DNA of 64,000 nt from Histidinibacterium aquaticum (lineage in GTDB: Bacteria; Pseudomonadota; Alphaproteobacteria; Rhodobacterales; Rhodobacteraceae), in contig NZ_VYQE01000002.1 in the NCBI RefSeq assembly GCF_008710275.1, forward strand, positions 359,522 to 423,521, given 5' to 3'. A program made the translations under genes and the position numbers. Shown here piece after piece: positions 49,621 through 62,811 of the stretch (positions are counted from its first letter, which is position 1; each line of letters starts with the position of its first letter). Below the pieces are notes generated by a model. That model did no database searches. It worked only from the letters and a program-made list of their open reading frames with translations, and was not told the origin of the DNA.

Positions 49621-50565
49621 TCACTTGCGCAGGTCGGTCATGTCCTGGCCGATGCGCTCCATCTCGAAGGGCGTGGTCAGGTAGATCTCGGAGATCCAGT
49701 TGCCGTAGAGCAGGTGGGCATGGCTGCGCCAGCGGTTCTGCGGCGGCCGGGCGGGATCGTCCTCGGGGTAGTAGTTGCAGGGCACGCCGATGGGCTCGCC
49801 CTTCTCCACGTCCCGGTCGTACTCCTCCTTGAGCGTGCCGCTGTCGTATTCGAGGTGATTGAAGATGTAGAGCGCCCGGTGGCCCGGATCCTCGACCAGG
49901 CAGGGGCCGGCCTCGGCGGAATCGATCAGCACCCGCAGCCCCTCCGCCGCCTCGATCTCGGAGCGCTTCATCTCGGTCCAGCGCGAGACCGGCATCACCA
50001 TGTCGTCGGAGAAGCCGCGCAGCAGCGGATGTTCGGGCGCACAGTTCTCGTGCCGGAAGCAGCCGAAGGCCTTGGCGTCCAGCAGGTGCTTCTTCACCCC
50101 GTGGAAGTGGTGGATCATCGCCATCCCGCCCCAGCAGACGCCGAAGGTGGAATGCACGTTGGTCTGGCTCCACTCGAAGACCTGCCGCAGCTCGTCCCAG
50201 TAGGTGACCTCCTCGAAGGGCAGGTGCTCGATCGGCGCGCCGGTGATGACGAGGCCGTCGAATTTCTCGCCGCTCGTGGCGACCTCCTCGAAGGGCCGGT
50301 AGAAGGCCTCCATGTGCTCCGCCGCGGTATTGCGGGTCTCGTGGCCGGTCATGCGGATCAGGTTGAACTCGATCTGCAGCGGCGTCGCGCCGATCAGCCG
50401 GGCGAACTGGGTCTCGGTCTGGATCTTCTTCGGCATGAGGTTCAGCAGCGCGATGCGCAGCGGCCGGATGTCCTGCCGCGCCGCCAGCGCCTCGTCCATC
50501 ACCATGACGCCCTCGCGGCCGAGGACGGAGTAGGCGGGCAGGCTGGCGGGCAGTTTGATGGGCAT
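49621..50565 (-). CDS. metA: Homoserine O-acyltransferase (MetA type)
   Basis: A 314-residue enzyme that activates homoserine with succinyl- or acetyl-CoA for methionine synthesis. The start [20 protein letters not shown] is the family start. The nucleophile is in [14 protein letters not shown], and the His/Glu pair in [15 protein letters not shown]. Sequence alone does not tell acetyl from succinyl use with certainty. ATG 50565 has AGAGG upstream. Confidence 0.95.
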   Translation of the reverse strand: MPIKLPASLPAYSVLGREGVMVMDEALAARQDIRPLRIALLNLMPKKIQTETQFARLIGATPLQIEFNLIRMTGHETRNTAAEHMEAFYRPFEEVATSGEKFDGLVITGAPIEHLPFEEVTYWDELRQVFEWSQTNVHSTFGVCWGGMAMIHHFHGVKKHLLDAKAFGCFRHENCAPEHPLLRGFSDDMVMPVSRWTEMKRSEIEAAEGLRVLIDSAEAGPCLVEDPGHRALYIFNHLEYDSGTLKEEYDRDVEKGEPIGVPCNYYPEDDPARPPQNRWRSHAHLLYGNWISEIYLTTPFEMERIGQDMTDLRK

Positions 50566-50630
50566 GCGGGAACCTCTGGGTGGAAACCGGACCGGACTTA
50601 GGACGCGTCCGCCGGGGGCACAAGACGGGG

Positions 50631-51488
50631 TCAGGCGCGGGCGATGGCCTCGGCGATGAGCTCGACCGCCTCGCTGGCCGATCCGACGCGCGCCACGTCG
50701 TTGGCCCGGACGGTGACGCCCCAGCGGGCCATGGCGCCGTAGAGCGGCGCGCGGTGGGCGAGCGCGCGGGCGTAGGTCCAGCGGATGAAGGCGTCGGGAT
50801 CGACCTCCTCCTCGCTCCGACCGGTCTCGGCGAGGTAGGTCCGCCAGGCCCCGTCGAGGAAGTCGGGCTGGTAATACATCGGCTTCGGCGCGGCGTCGAA
50901 GCGGCGGACGAGCGTCTCGGTGTGATCCTCGCTCCCCTCGATATGCACCATGAGCAGTCGCTCGGAGAGGTGGCTGAGCACCGGGTCCCCGGAGTCGGTG
51001 GGGTCGACCACCTCGCAGATCGAGCCGCCCGAGTCGCAGACGAAATGCGGATAGCCGTAGAGCTCCTGCGCCCGCTCGATGAAATGCCCGGTATCGAGCA
51101 GCGCGCTGATCTCGGCCTCGCGGTGCTGATCCTGGCGCTTGCGGTAAGCCGCGAAGGGCAGGCCGCCCCGCGCCGGGTCGCCGGGCTTGCCGAGGTAGGT
51201 GGAGAGCGGAGCGAGGTTCTCGAAGGTGATGTTGGAGCCGATGTAGATCGAATCCGTCATCAGGAGTTCCCGCAGGAGCGGCACCTTCATCGCCTCGCGC
51301 TTGGCGTTGTCGGCGATGAATTCGCCCATGTAGCGGGTGCCGATGCGGTAATCGATCGAGTAGTGGAACCACTCCCCCGTCCCGCGCAGCAGGGCCGCGA
51401 GCCGGGTCTTGCCGAGGCCCGACATGCCGAAGAAGAGCACGCGTTTTTCCGGCGCCGCGCGCCAGTCGGATGGGGAGGCGTAGATCAT
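50631..51488 (-). CDS. Rhodobacterales P-loop ATPase of unknown role
   Basis: A 285-residue protein with Walker [12 protein letters not shown] (about residues 20-30) near the N terminus and family-type segments [20 protein letters not shown] and [15 protein letters not shown]. It is conserved in this order but without a known function. I took ATG 51488, which fits [20 protein letters not shown]; the frame is open further. It lies upstream of metA on the same strand and divergent from the NmrA-type gene. Confidence 0.8.
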   Translation of the reverse strand: MIYASPSDWRAAPEKRVLFFGMSGLGKTRLAALLRGTGEWFHYSIDYRIGTRYMGEFIADNAKREAMKVPLLRELLMTDSIYIGSNITFENLAPLSTYLGKPGDPARGGLPFAAYRKRQDQHREAEISALLDTGHFIERAQELYGYPHFVCDSGGSICEVVDPTDSGDPVLSHLSERLLMVHIEGSEDHTETLVRRFDAAPKPMYYQPDFLDGAWRTYLAETGRSEEEVDPDAFIRWTYARALAHRAPLYGAMARWGVTVRANDVARVGSASEAVELIAEAIARA

Positions 51489-51677
51489 GAGGCAGAGCGA
51501 TACCCATGGCGCGGGCCCTGCGCCAGAGGGCGCGGGTGCGGCGGGCTCCCGGCGCGGCTTTGCGGCGACAGCGCGCGGCGGCCACCGCGACTGTGCGCGG
51601 GCGAACGCCGCACGGGGCTTCAAGCCGCGCGGCGGGGCCCTAGGTGGCGGGCGAGAGTTCAAGCAAGGAGTGCCGCC

Positions 51678-52520
51678 ATGTCCATTGCCGTGACCGGATC
51701 GACCGGCCATCTCGGACGCCGCGTGATCGCCGGGCTAAAGGGGGCCACAGACACCCCCATCGTCGCGCTGGCGCGAGACCCCGCCAAGGGCGCGGACCTG
51801 GGCGTGGAGGTCCGCGCCTTCGACTACGACAGCTCCGGAACGCTCGCGCCGGCCCTGGAGGGTGTCGAGACTTTGCTGCTGATTTCCGGCAGCGAGCTCG
51901 GCGAACGCAGCCGGCAGCACCGTGCGGTTATCGAGGCCGCGAAGGAGGCCGGCGTGGGCCGTGTCGTCTATACCAGCGTGCTGCACGCACCGACCTCGAC
52001 GCTCGCGCTTGCGCCGGAACACCGGGAGACTGAGGCGGCCCTGGCGGAGTCGGGTCTCGCCCACACTCTTCTGCGAAACGGCTGGTACACGGAGAACTAT
52101 GCCCCGGCCGTGAGCACCGCGATGGAGCACGGTGCCGTCTTCGGTGCCGCAGGCAGGGGCCGGATAAGCTCCGCCACGCGGGACGACTTCGCCGCGGCCG
52201 CCGTCGCCGCCCTGACGCGGCCCGAGACAGAGGGGCAGGTCTTCGAGCTGGCGGGCGACGAGAGCTGGACCATGGACGACCTCGCCGCCGAGCTCACCCG
52301 CCAGACCCAGCGCGAGATCCCCTACCGCGACATGAGCGTGGAGGAGTACGCCGGACTGCTGCAGCAGAGCGGCATGCCCGAAGGCATGGCCGGGATGATC
52401 GCCGGTATGGATGCCGAAATCGCCAGGGGCGTGCTTCACGACGACAGCGGGGACCTGTCGCGGCTGATCGGGCGACCGACGACGCGGCTCTCCGACTGGG
52501 TGGCGGCGCAGCTGTCCTGA
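51678..52520 (+). CDS. NmrA-like NAD(P)-binding reductase (QorB type)
   Basis: A 280-residue atypical short-chain reductase. The cofactor motif is VTGSTGHLGRRVIAGL, followed by ALARDPAKG and VVYTSVLHAP. It resembles QorB (NADPH-quinone oxidoreductase 2) more than the regulator NmrA, judging from LIS-G-ELG and LRNGWYTENYAPAV. ATG 51678 follows CAAGGAG. The substrate remains an inference. Confidence 0.88.
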   Translation: MSIAVTGSTGHLGRRVIAGLKGATDTPIVALARDPAKGADLGVEVRAFDYDSSGTLAPALEGVETLLLISGSELGERSRQHRAVIEAAKEAGVGRVVYTSVLHAPTSTLALAPEHRETEAALAESGLAHTLLRNGWYTENYAPAVSTAMEHGAVFGAAGRGRISSATRDDFAAAAVAALTRPETEGQVFELAGDESWTMDDLAAELTRQTQREIPYRDMSVEEYAGLLQQSGMPEGMAGMIAGMDAEIARGVLHDDSGDLSRLIGRPTTRLSDWVAAQLS

Positions 52521-52529
52521 ACCGGGGAA

Positions 52530-52593
52530 GGGGGGCTCTGCCCCCCGGCGCCTGCGGCGCCTCCCCCCGCGGTATTTTCAGCCAGATGAAGAG
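52530..52593. repeat. Dispersed intergenic element, copy B
   Basis: GGGGGGC (52530-52536) and GCCCCCC (52540-52546), a second stem GGCGCC/GGCGCC (52547-52561), CTCCCCCC, the A/T core GGTATTTTC and GCCAGATGAAGAG. It shares its order of parts with copy A at 39490. It lies between convergent genes (reductase and mnmA) and may terminate both. Confidence 0.65.
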
Positions 52594-52606
52594 AGGGGCG
52601 CGGCGG

Positions 52607-53746
52607 CTAGTGGCCGCGCCAGATCCAGCCGCCGCCGAGCACGCGGGTGCTTTCGGGATCGTAGAAGACGCAGGCCTGTCCCGGCGAGACGCCTTCTTCC
52701 GGTGAGAGCAGTTCGACCTCGGCCTCGGTGGCCGAGAGCGGGCGCAGGACGGCCTCGGTCGGCGGACGGGTGGAGCGGACCTTGACCGCAATGCGACGCT
52801 CGGCCGTCGCGTCGAAGGGACCGTCGCCCAGCCAGTTGACCTCGCGCACGGGGACGGTGCGGGTGGCGAGCATCTCCTTCGGGCCGACCACGACCCGGTG
52901 CGCGTCCACGTCGAGCTTCACCACGTAGAGCGGCTCGTCGAGGCCGCCGATGCCGAGGCCCCGGCGCTGGCCGATGGTGTAGTGGATCACGCCCCGGTGC
53001 TCGCCCAGCACGCGGCCGTCGGCGTGGACGATCTCGCCGGGCTCCGCCGCGCCGGGGCGCAGCTTCTCGATGACCGAGGCGTAGTTGCCGTTCGGCACGA
53101 AGCAGATGTCCTGGCTGTCGGGCTTGTCGGCGACGGTCAGGCCGTGCTTCGCGGCGAGTTCGCGCGTGGCGGCCTTGCTCTCGAGGTGGCCCAGCGGGAA
53201 GCGCAGGTAATCGAGCTGCTCGGGGGTGGTCGAGAACAGGAAGTAGGACTGGTCGCGGTTCGTGTCGGCGGCCGAGTGCAACTCGGGGCCCAGATCGCCC
53301 ATCTTGCGCTGGATGTAGTGGCCCGTCGCCATGCAGTCGGCCTCGAGATCCTTGGCGGTCTCGAGCAGGTCCTTGAACTTGACCCGTTCGTTGCAGCGAA
53401 TGCAGGGGACCGGCGTCGCGCCGGCGAGGTAGCTGTCGGCGAACTCGTCCATGACCGCGTCGCGGAAGACATTCTCGTAATCGAGCACGTAATGCGGAAA
53501 GCCCATGGCCTCGGCCACGCGGCGGGCATCGTGGATGTCGCGCCCGGCGCAGCAGGCGCCTTTCTTGGCCAGCGCTGCGCCGTGATCGTAGAGCTGCAGC
53601 GTGACCCCGACCACGTCGTAGCCTTCCGAGGCGAGCTCCGCCGCCACGACGGAACTGTCCACGCCGCCGGACATGGCGACGACGACGCGGGTCTCGGCCG
53701 GGGACTTGGCGAAGCCGAGCGAGTTGAGGGCCGGATCGAGGGGCAT
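52607..53746 (-). CDS. mnmA: tRNA 2-thiouridylase
   Basis: A 379-residue enzyme that thiolates U34 of tRNA-Lys, -Glu and -Gln. The PP-loop is [16 protein letters not shown]. The catalytic cysteines are in [12 protein letters not shown] (first) and SQDICFVP (second). [18 protein letters not shown] and [12 protein letters not shown] follow. ATG 53746 fits the family; the open frame further 5' is not similar. The C-terminal beta-barrel closes with [17 protein letters not shown]. Confidence 0.95.
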   Translation of the reverse strand: MPLDPALNSLGFAKSPAETRVVVAMSGGVDSSVVAAELASEGYDVVGVTLQLYDHGAALAKKGACCAGRDIHDARRVAEAMGFPHYVLDYENVFRDAVMDEFADSYLAGATPVPCIRCNERVKFKDLLETAKDLEADCMATGHYIQRKMGDLGPELHSAADTNRDQSYFLFSTTPEQLDYLRFPLGHLESKAATRELAAKHGLTVADKPDSQDICFVPNGNYASVIEKLRPGAAEPGEIVHADGRVLGEHRGVIHYTIGQRRGLGIGGLDEPLYVVKLDVDAHRVVVGPKEMLATRTVPVREVNWLGDGPFDATAERRIAVKVRSTRPPTEAVLRPLSATEAEVELLSPEEGVSPGQACVFYDPESTRVLGGGWIWRGH

Positions 53747-53874
53747 GGGCGCTCCGCTGGATGAGGAGAGCGCGGAATATAGGAAAATCCGAGGCATTCT
53801 CAACCCCCGGCCTTCACACGCGCTTAAGCCACGGGCGGCAGGATGGCGGTCATTGCAGGCGGGAGACATGAGGC

Positions 53875-54153
53875 ATGTATCTCCGGAAAATCGATGGGCC
53901 GAGATCGGTCAGGCTGCCGGACGGCACGGTGATGACGCGGGCGGATCTGCCCCCCCAGGGAACGGTGCGCTGGGTGGCCTCGCGAAAGGCCGCCGTCGTG
54001 AAGGCGGTCAATCACGGGTTGCTCGCCAGGGAAAGCGCGCTCACCATGTACGGGCTTTCGGACGAGGAATTCGCGGAATGGGAACGCGCGGTAAAGAGTT
54101 TCGGCGAAGCGGCACTTCGGACGACGGCGTTGCAGAAGTATCGACAACTCTAA
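53875..54153 (+). CDS. sciP: CtrA inhibitory protein SciP (DUF1153)
   Basis: A 92-residue DUF1153 protein. SciP binds CtrA and blocks CtrA-activated transcription during the cell cycle in Caulobacter. Family segments are [35 protein letters not shown] and the helix-turn-helix [15 protein letters not shown]. The position directly upstream of ctrA is notable, as the regulator and its inhibitor sit together. Its role in GTA control here is an inference. Confidence 0.92.
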   Translation: MYLRKIDGPRSVRLPDGTVMTRADLPPQGTVRWVASRKAAVVKAVNHGLLARESALTMYGLSDEEFAEWERAVKSFGEAALRTTALQKYRQL

Positions 54154-54180
54154 ATAGAGCTTCTGATTTCCGTTAGGTCG

Positions 54181-54196
54181 GTAACGCGGGATTAAC
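54181..54196 (+). promoter_or_regulatory. Candidate CtrA box upstream of ctrA
   Basis: GTAA at 54181-54184, seven bases (54185-54191), then TTAAC at 54192-54196: this matches TTAA-N7-TTAAC with one mismatch. It is about 50 bp before the ctrA ATG, where autoregulation would be expected. Whether it activates or represses is not shown. Confidence 0.55.
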
Positions 54197-54245
54197 CTTT
54201 TCGGTCTAGGACTCATTCAAGGAACCGATAAGACGGAGACTCCTG

Positions 54246-54962
54246 ATGCGCGTGCTTCTGGTGGAAGACGATCCGACGACCTCGAAGAGCATCGAACTGA
54301 TGCTGACCCACGCGAACCTGAATGTCTACGCGACCGACCTGGGCGAGGAAGGCATCGACCTTGCGAAGCTCTACGACTACGACCTGATCGTCCTCGACCT
54401 CAATCTGCCCGACATGAACGGCCTCGACGTGCTGCGCCAGCTGCGGCTCGGCCGGATCGACACGCCGATCCTGGTTCTGACCGGCGAGGAGGCGACCGAG
54501 AGCAAGCTGAAGAGTTTCGGATTCGGTGCGGACGACTACCTGACGAAACCGTTTCACCGGGAAGAACTCGTCGCCCGGATTCATGCGATCATCCGGAGGT
54601 CGAAAGGCCACGCCCAATCGGTCATCCGGACCGGGCGGATCGTGGTCAACCTGGACGCGAAGACGGTCGAGGTGGATGGCAAGCCGGTCCATCTCACAGG
54701 CAAGGAATACCAGATGTTCGAACTCCTGAGCCTGAGGAAGGGGACGACGCTGACGAAAGAGATGTTTCTCAACCATCTCTACGGGGGAATGGACGAGCCG
54801 GAACTGAAGATCATCGATGTTTTCATCTGCAAGCTTCGGAAGAAACTGAGCGAAGCCAATGGCGGGGAAAACCACATCGAAACGGTCTGGGGGCGGGGCT
54901 ATGTCCTGCGTGACCCCGAGCCGCGCAGCCTCGACCCGGAACGGGTCGCGATCGGGGCCTGA
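54246..54962 (+). CDS. ctrA: Cell-cycle response regulator CtrA
   Basis: A 238-residue OmpR-type response regulator. The receiver has the acidic pocket EDD (7-9), the phosphorylated Asp at residue 51 ([17 protein letters not shown]) and Lys near 105 in YLTKPF. The winged-helix DNA-binding domain follows, ending in [12 protein letters not shown]. It is an essential cell-cycle master regulator in Caulobacter and, in Rhodobacter, needed for motility and GTA gene expression. Its inhibitor sciP lies just upstream. Confidence 0.95.
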   Translation: MRVLLVEDDPTTSKSIELMLTHANLNVYATDLGEEGIDLAKLYDYDLIVLDLNLPDMNGLDVLRQLRLGRIDTPILVLTGEEATESKLKSFGFGADDYLTKPFHREELVARIHAIIRRSKGHAQSVIRTGRIVVNLDAKTVEVDGKPVHLTGKEYQMFELLSLRKGTTLTKEMFLNHLYGGMDEPELKIIDVFICKLRKKLSEANGGENHIETVWGRGYVLRDPEPRSLDPERVAIGA

Positions 54963-55103
54963 CCGCCAGCTCCCCTCCCGTGCGGCTTTGGCCTGCGAGT
55001 TGGCCATCGGAAAATCGAGATCGGCGAACCGCCCGCGATTCAGACTGGCGAGAGGTCGCCCGCTCGGCCGAGGACAGGGACGGAAACCCGGTCGTAGGGG
55101 TGA

Positions 55104-59587
<4,484 letters not shown>

Positions 59588-59605
59588 CCCCCTTTGTTCT
59601 CCGAT

Positions 59606-59620
59606 GTTCTCAAAAAGTTC
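59606..59620 (+). promoter_or_regulatory. LexA (SOS) box
   Basis: GTTC at 59606-59609, seven bases, then GTTC at 59617-59620: an exact match to the alphaproteobacterial LexA box GTTC-N7-GTTC. A third GTTC lies at 59596-59599 with a six-base spacer. It starts 19 bp after the recG stop and lies 65 bp upstream of the small-peptide ATG. Confidence 0.85.
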
Positions 59621-59684
59621 TTTACAGAAGCGGGGCGATATGAGAACAAAAGGGCAACGGACGGAACGCCAGCCGGAGGACGCC

Positions 59685-59807
59685 ATGACCCAGGACATCA
59701 GGACCGCCATTCAACGGTCGAAGGAAACGATCCTCGGGGACGCCATTGGCGCTCTTTCCATCGCGGTGATGCTGCTCGTCGGTCTCTCCCTGCCCGGATT
59801 GACCTGA
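59685..59807 (+). CDS. SOS-linked 40-residue membrane peptide (SidA-like candidate)
   Basis: A 40-residue peptide (MTQDIRTAIQRSKETILGDA, then a hydrophobic stretch) with GGAGGA ideally placed before ATG 59685. A basic amphipathic N-terminal helix precedes one transmembrane segment (AIGALSIAVMLLVGLSLPG). The gene lies behind an exact LexA box, so induction by DNA damage is expected. Caulobacter SidA is also a small SOS-induced inner-membrane peptide that stops division, but it is not obviously homologous. A longer form from ATG 59640 is possible but has a poor ribosome site. Confidence 0.78.
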   Translation: MTQDIRTAIQRSKETILGDAIGALSIAVMLLVGLSLPGLT

Positions 59808-59960
59808 TCTGCCCGAGCCTCTCGTGCCGGAGGGCCCCGCGCTTCCCCCTGCCCACACAGGGACGCGCCTGTCCGGCCTGATCTGCCTGTCCAAGGCCTG
59901 ACCGGGACCTGCCTCTCCCGATCGGCCCTCCGGACCCCAACACGAGACGGCCTCTGCCTG

Positions 59961-60004
59961 CCGCCGCCGTGCCATCCCGGGCATGTGCGGCGGTTTTCTT
60001 TTTC
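59961..60004 (+). terminator. Terminator after the SOS peptide
   Basis: CCGCCGC...GTGCC (59961-59973) pairs with GGCAT...GCGGCGG (59979-59993) with internal mismatches, followed by TTTTCTTTTT (59994-60003). It is about 150 bp after the peptide stop. The converging scaffold gene ends 25 bp beyond. Confidence 0.7.
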
Positions 60005-60028
60005 GGGATGGTCGGGAACGGCGGGGGG

Positions 60029-60481
60029 TCAGCCGGTCTGGGCGACCTTCGCCTCTTCCATCGCCGCCAGCGTCGCCTCGAGCGCCAGCATGATCGAGGC
60101 GTGGCGATTCTTGTAGTCGCGCGCAGGCTCCAGAACCTCCAGCCCCTCGAAGGGCGGAGAGGGGACGGGGCCGTCCTCTTTGAGCATCGCCAGCAACTCG
60201 TCGCGGCCCCGGCGCACCTCGTCCTCGGTGAGCCCCACCACGTTCGCGCCGACGACCGACGCGCTGGCCTGGCCCAGCGCGCAGGCTTTCACGTCCTGGC
60301 CGTAGTCGGTGATCTTTCCGTCCTCGACGACAACGTCCACCGTCACTGTCGAGCCGCAGAGCGGCGAGCGTTTGCGCGCTGTGCCCGTGGGAGAGGCCAG
60401 CCGCTCCGTGCGCGGCATCTCGGCGGCCAGTGCGAGAATGCGGCCGGAGTAGAGCTTGATCAGATCGGCGTCCGAGGACAT
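60029..60481 (-). CDS. IscU/NifU-like iron-sulfur scaffold
   Basis: A 150-residue scaffold-type protein. The first cysteine is in SPLCGSTVTVDVVVEDG and the second in VKACALGQASASVVGAN. The usual third cysteine of IscU/SufU near the last helix is replaced: YKNRHASIMLALEAT has none. It may thus bind metal differently or act as a carrier. The divergent neighbour is hisI. Confidence 0.85.
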   Translation of the reverse strand: MSSDADLIKLYSGRILALAAEMPRTERLASPTGTARKRSPLCGSTVTVDVVVEDGKITDYGQDVKACALGQASASVVGANVVGLTEDEVRRGRDELLAMLKEDGPVPSPPFEGLEVLEPARDYKNRHASIMLALEATLAAMEEAKVAQTG

Positions 60482-60548
60482 GGCGTTGCCTCCCGTGGCA
60501 GTGACCCCGTAGATAGGCGCAACAGCCGCCCGATCAAAGGACGAAACG

Positions 60549-60926
60549 ATGGCCTTCGACCCAGAGACCCTGCGCTACAACGACGCCGGACTGATCCCCG
60601 CCATCGCCCAGGAGGCCGAGACCGGCGAGGTCCTCATGATGGCCTGGATGAACGCCGACTCGATCCGCATGACGCTCGAGGAAGGGCGTGTGGTCTATTG
60701 GTCGCGGTCCCGGGCGAGCTTCTGGCGGAAGGGCGACACCTCGGGCCACGTCCAGGACCTCGTCGAGATGCGCGTGGACTGCGACCGGGACTGCCTGCTT
60801 CTGCTGGTGCGCCAGGCCGGTGCCGCCTGCCACACGGGCCGGCGGAATTGCTTCTACACCGCTGTCCGCGAGGGGGATGAGGTGGAAATCCTCGAGCCCG
60901 GAGAAGGGCTTGCGCCGCAGACCTAA
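60549..60926 (+). CDS. hisI: Phosphoribosyl-AMP cyclohydrolase
   Basis: A 125-residue enzyme of histidine synthesis. Metal and zinc sites are seen: the Asp/Cys cluster VDCDRDC and the Cys-rich ACHTGRRNCFY. The core YWSRSRASFWRKGDTSGH is the family signature. It stands alone, without the other his genes, and ends tail-to-tail with the thiE-like gene. Confidence 0.95.
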   Translation: MAFDPETLRYNDAGLIPAIAQEAETGEVLMMAWMNADSIRMTLEEGRVVYWSRSRASFWRKGDTSGHVQDLVEMRVDCDRDCLLLLVRQAGAACHTGRRNCFYTAVREGDEVEILEPGEGLAPQT

Positions 60927-61549
60927 GGTTTTGCCGCAAGCAGAGCGGTCAGCGCCGCCGCGGCATCGTCCTGCGTCCAGATCTCCTCGCCGATGCCAAA
61001 GAAATCCGTGACGGGCCAGAGGCTTCTGACCGTTTCCTCGTCCAGCGCGCCCTCGGCCACGACCGGCACCTCGATCATGTCCGACCACCACTCGAAGATG
61101 TCCCGTTCCGCGCGCGTCCCGTCGCCCAACGCGGTCACGCCCACGGGGCCGAAGCTCACGTAGTCGGCGCCCGCTTCCGCCGCGGTCATGCCGTCGTGGC
61201 GCGAGGTGCCGCAGAAGGCGCCGATGATGGCGTCGTCTCCGAGCTCCTTGCGCATGGCCCGCACCGACCGCGCCCCGTCCGTCAGGTGCACCCCGTCGAG
61301 CCCCAGCCGCTCCGCCAGGAGTGCATGGCGTTCGATCACGAGCGCGACATCGCGGGCGTGGGTGACTTCGCGCAGCGCATCCGCGGCGCGGGAGAGCCGG
61401 TCCTCGTCGTGGGTCGCCAGCGCCAGCCGGACGCAGGCGACCTCCTCGGCGTCGAGGCAGGCGGCGAGCCGGTCGGGGAAGGTCGAAAGCTCGAACTCCG
61501 GCGGGGTGACGAGGTAGATCTGCGGCTGCTCGGGGGTGTCGTCCGTCAT
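60923..61549 (-). CDS. Thiamine-phosphate synthase-like protein
   Basis: A 208-residue TIM-barrel of the ThiE/TenI type. Seen are IYLVTPPEFE, LVIERHALLAERLGLDGVHL and GADYVSFGPVG. The residues around the pyrophosphate site differ from typical ThiE (SFGPVGVTALGDGTRAE), so it could be a TenI-like relative. The gene ends within four bases of hisI on the opposite strand. Confidence 0.8.
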   Translation of the reverse strand: MTDDTPEQPQIYLVTPPEFELSTFPDRLAACLDAEEVACVRLALATHDEDRLSRAADALREVTHARDVALVIERHALLAERLGLDGVHLTDGARSVRAMRKELGDDAIIGAFCGTSRHDGMTAAEAGADYVSFGPVGVTALGDGTRAERDIFEWWSDMIEVPVVAEGALDEETVRSLWPVTDFFGIGEEIWTQDDAAAALTALLAAKP

Positions 61550-61611
61550 CGGGGTCTCGTCTCGGCTATGGCGCGTAACCTTGCCGCCCTAGCAGGGAAA
61601 TCGCGGGTTGG

Positions 61612-61941
61612 CTACTTGGCCGGAAGGCTTTGGACATTGGCCAGGGCGAGGTCAAGCAGCCGCAGCCTGAGACCGTCGTCGGCCATGGCCTCGGGCGCGA
61701 CCTCGACGATCCCGCCCATGGGCCGGCCCGTGCGCGCCATGGGGATCACGCCCTCCAGCGTCAGCGGCTCGTCCTCGCGGGGTTTTCCGACGCGGTACAT
61801 CCCGTGGTCGGCCATTACGCCGCAGAGCATGTGACCCTCCAGCATGAAGCAGAGCCCGCCGAACATCCGCCGCTCGGTGATCCCCGCCCGATCGCCTAGA
61901 TCCTCGCGCAGCATGTCCGCGAGGCCCTCGTCGTAGGCCAT
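61612..61941 (-). CDS. TfoX N-terminal-domain protein
   Basis: A 109-residue product with the TfoX/Sxy N-terminal domain only (ERRMFGGLCFMLEGHMLCGV and GRPMGGIVEVAPEAM). Full TfoX regulates competence in gamma-proteobacteria; the single-domain form in alphaproteobacteria is of unknown role. ATG 61941 has GGAGAGCGCTC upstream. Confidence 0.88.
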   Translation of the reverse strand: MAYDEGLADMLREDLGDRAGITERRMFGGLCFMLEGHMLCGVMADHGMYRVGKPREDEPLTLEGVIPMARTGRPMGGIVEVAPEAMADDGLRLRLLDLALANVQSLPAK

Positions 61942-62010
61942 GAGCGCTCTCCTTGTGTCCCCGGCAGGGCCAGCGTATCACACCGCCGCCCCAGCCGATG
62001 AGCCCATTCC

Positions 62011-62748
62011 ATGCGCAGCGACATTCCCGTGACCGTGCTGATCCGCCCGCAGATGGGCGAGAACATCGGGGCGGCCGCGCGCGCCATGTGGAACTTCGGG
62101 CTGGACCGGATGCGCGTCGTCGCGCCGCGCGACGGCTGGCCGAACCCCAAGGCGGTCGCCATGGCCTCGGGCGCGGGCCGCGTGCTGGACGAGGCGCAGC
62201 ATTACGACGATCTCGATGCCGCCATCGCCGACTGCACCCATGTCTACGCCACCACCGCGCGGCCCCGCGAGCTGACCAAGCCCGTCATGACGCCCGAGGC
62301 CGCCATGCGCGACGCCGCCGCGCGGATCGCGGCCGGAGAGCGCGTCGCCGTCATGTTCGGACCCGAACGCGCGGGCATGGAGAACGCCGACATCGCGCGT
62401 GCCACCACTATCGTGACGGTGCCCGTGAACCCCGAGTTTCCCTCGCTCAACCTCGCGCAATGCGTGCTTCTCATGGGCTACGAGTGGCGCCGCGCGACCG
62501 AGGAGGCGCCCGAGACGCGGCTCGAGGGCCAGCGCACCGAGCTGGCCGAGCGGCAGGAAATCGACGCCCTCGGCGCGCACTGGGAAGAGCGGCTGGACGA
62601 GGCCGGTTTCTTCTACCCCGAGACCAAGGCCGAGGGGATGCGCCAGAACCTGCGCTCGCTCCTGGCGCGGCTGCCCCTCACGAGGGCGGACGTGCAGATG
62701 CTCCACGGGGTGATGCGGCAAATGGTGCGCTGGAAGGACCGGGGCTGA
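62011..62748 (+). CDS. trmJ: tRNA 2'-O-methyltransferase TrmJ
   Basis: A 245-residue SPOUT-fold enzyme that methylates the ribose at tRNA position 32. The deep-knot region shows VMFGPERAGMENADIARATT and VNPEFPSLNLAQCVLLMGYE. The N terminus VTVLIRPQMGENIGAAARAM is the family start. A helical C-terminal extension follows. Confidence 0.93.
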   Translation: MRSDIPVTVLIRPQMGENIGAAARAMWNFGLDRMRVVAPRDGWPNPKAVAMASGAGRVLDEAQHYDDLDAAIADCTHVYATTARPRELTKPVMTPEAAMRDAAARIAAGERVAVMFGPERAGMENADIARATTIVTVPVNPEFPSLNLAQCVLLMGYEWRRATEEAPETRLEGQRTELAERQEIDALGAHWEERLDEAGFFYPETKAEGMRQNLRSLLARLPLTRADVQMLHGVMRQMVRWKDRG

Positions 62749-62811
62749 CGCGCGGCTTGCCCGGGTGACGCGCCCGGCATAGCTAGCGCCCGAAGGACGA
62801 AGGATAGCGGA

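Noticed and set aside
50566-50630. SAM riboswitch upstream of metA
   Set aside because: SAM-II precedes metA in several alphaproteobacteria, but this gap is 65 bp and shows none of its conserved pairing or A-rich segments.
59808-59960. CTGATCTGCC occurring twice after the SOS peptide
   Set aside because: The two copies are short and lie in a compositionally biased stretch; no gene or stable structure links them.
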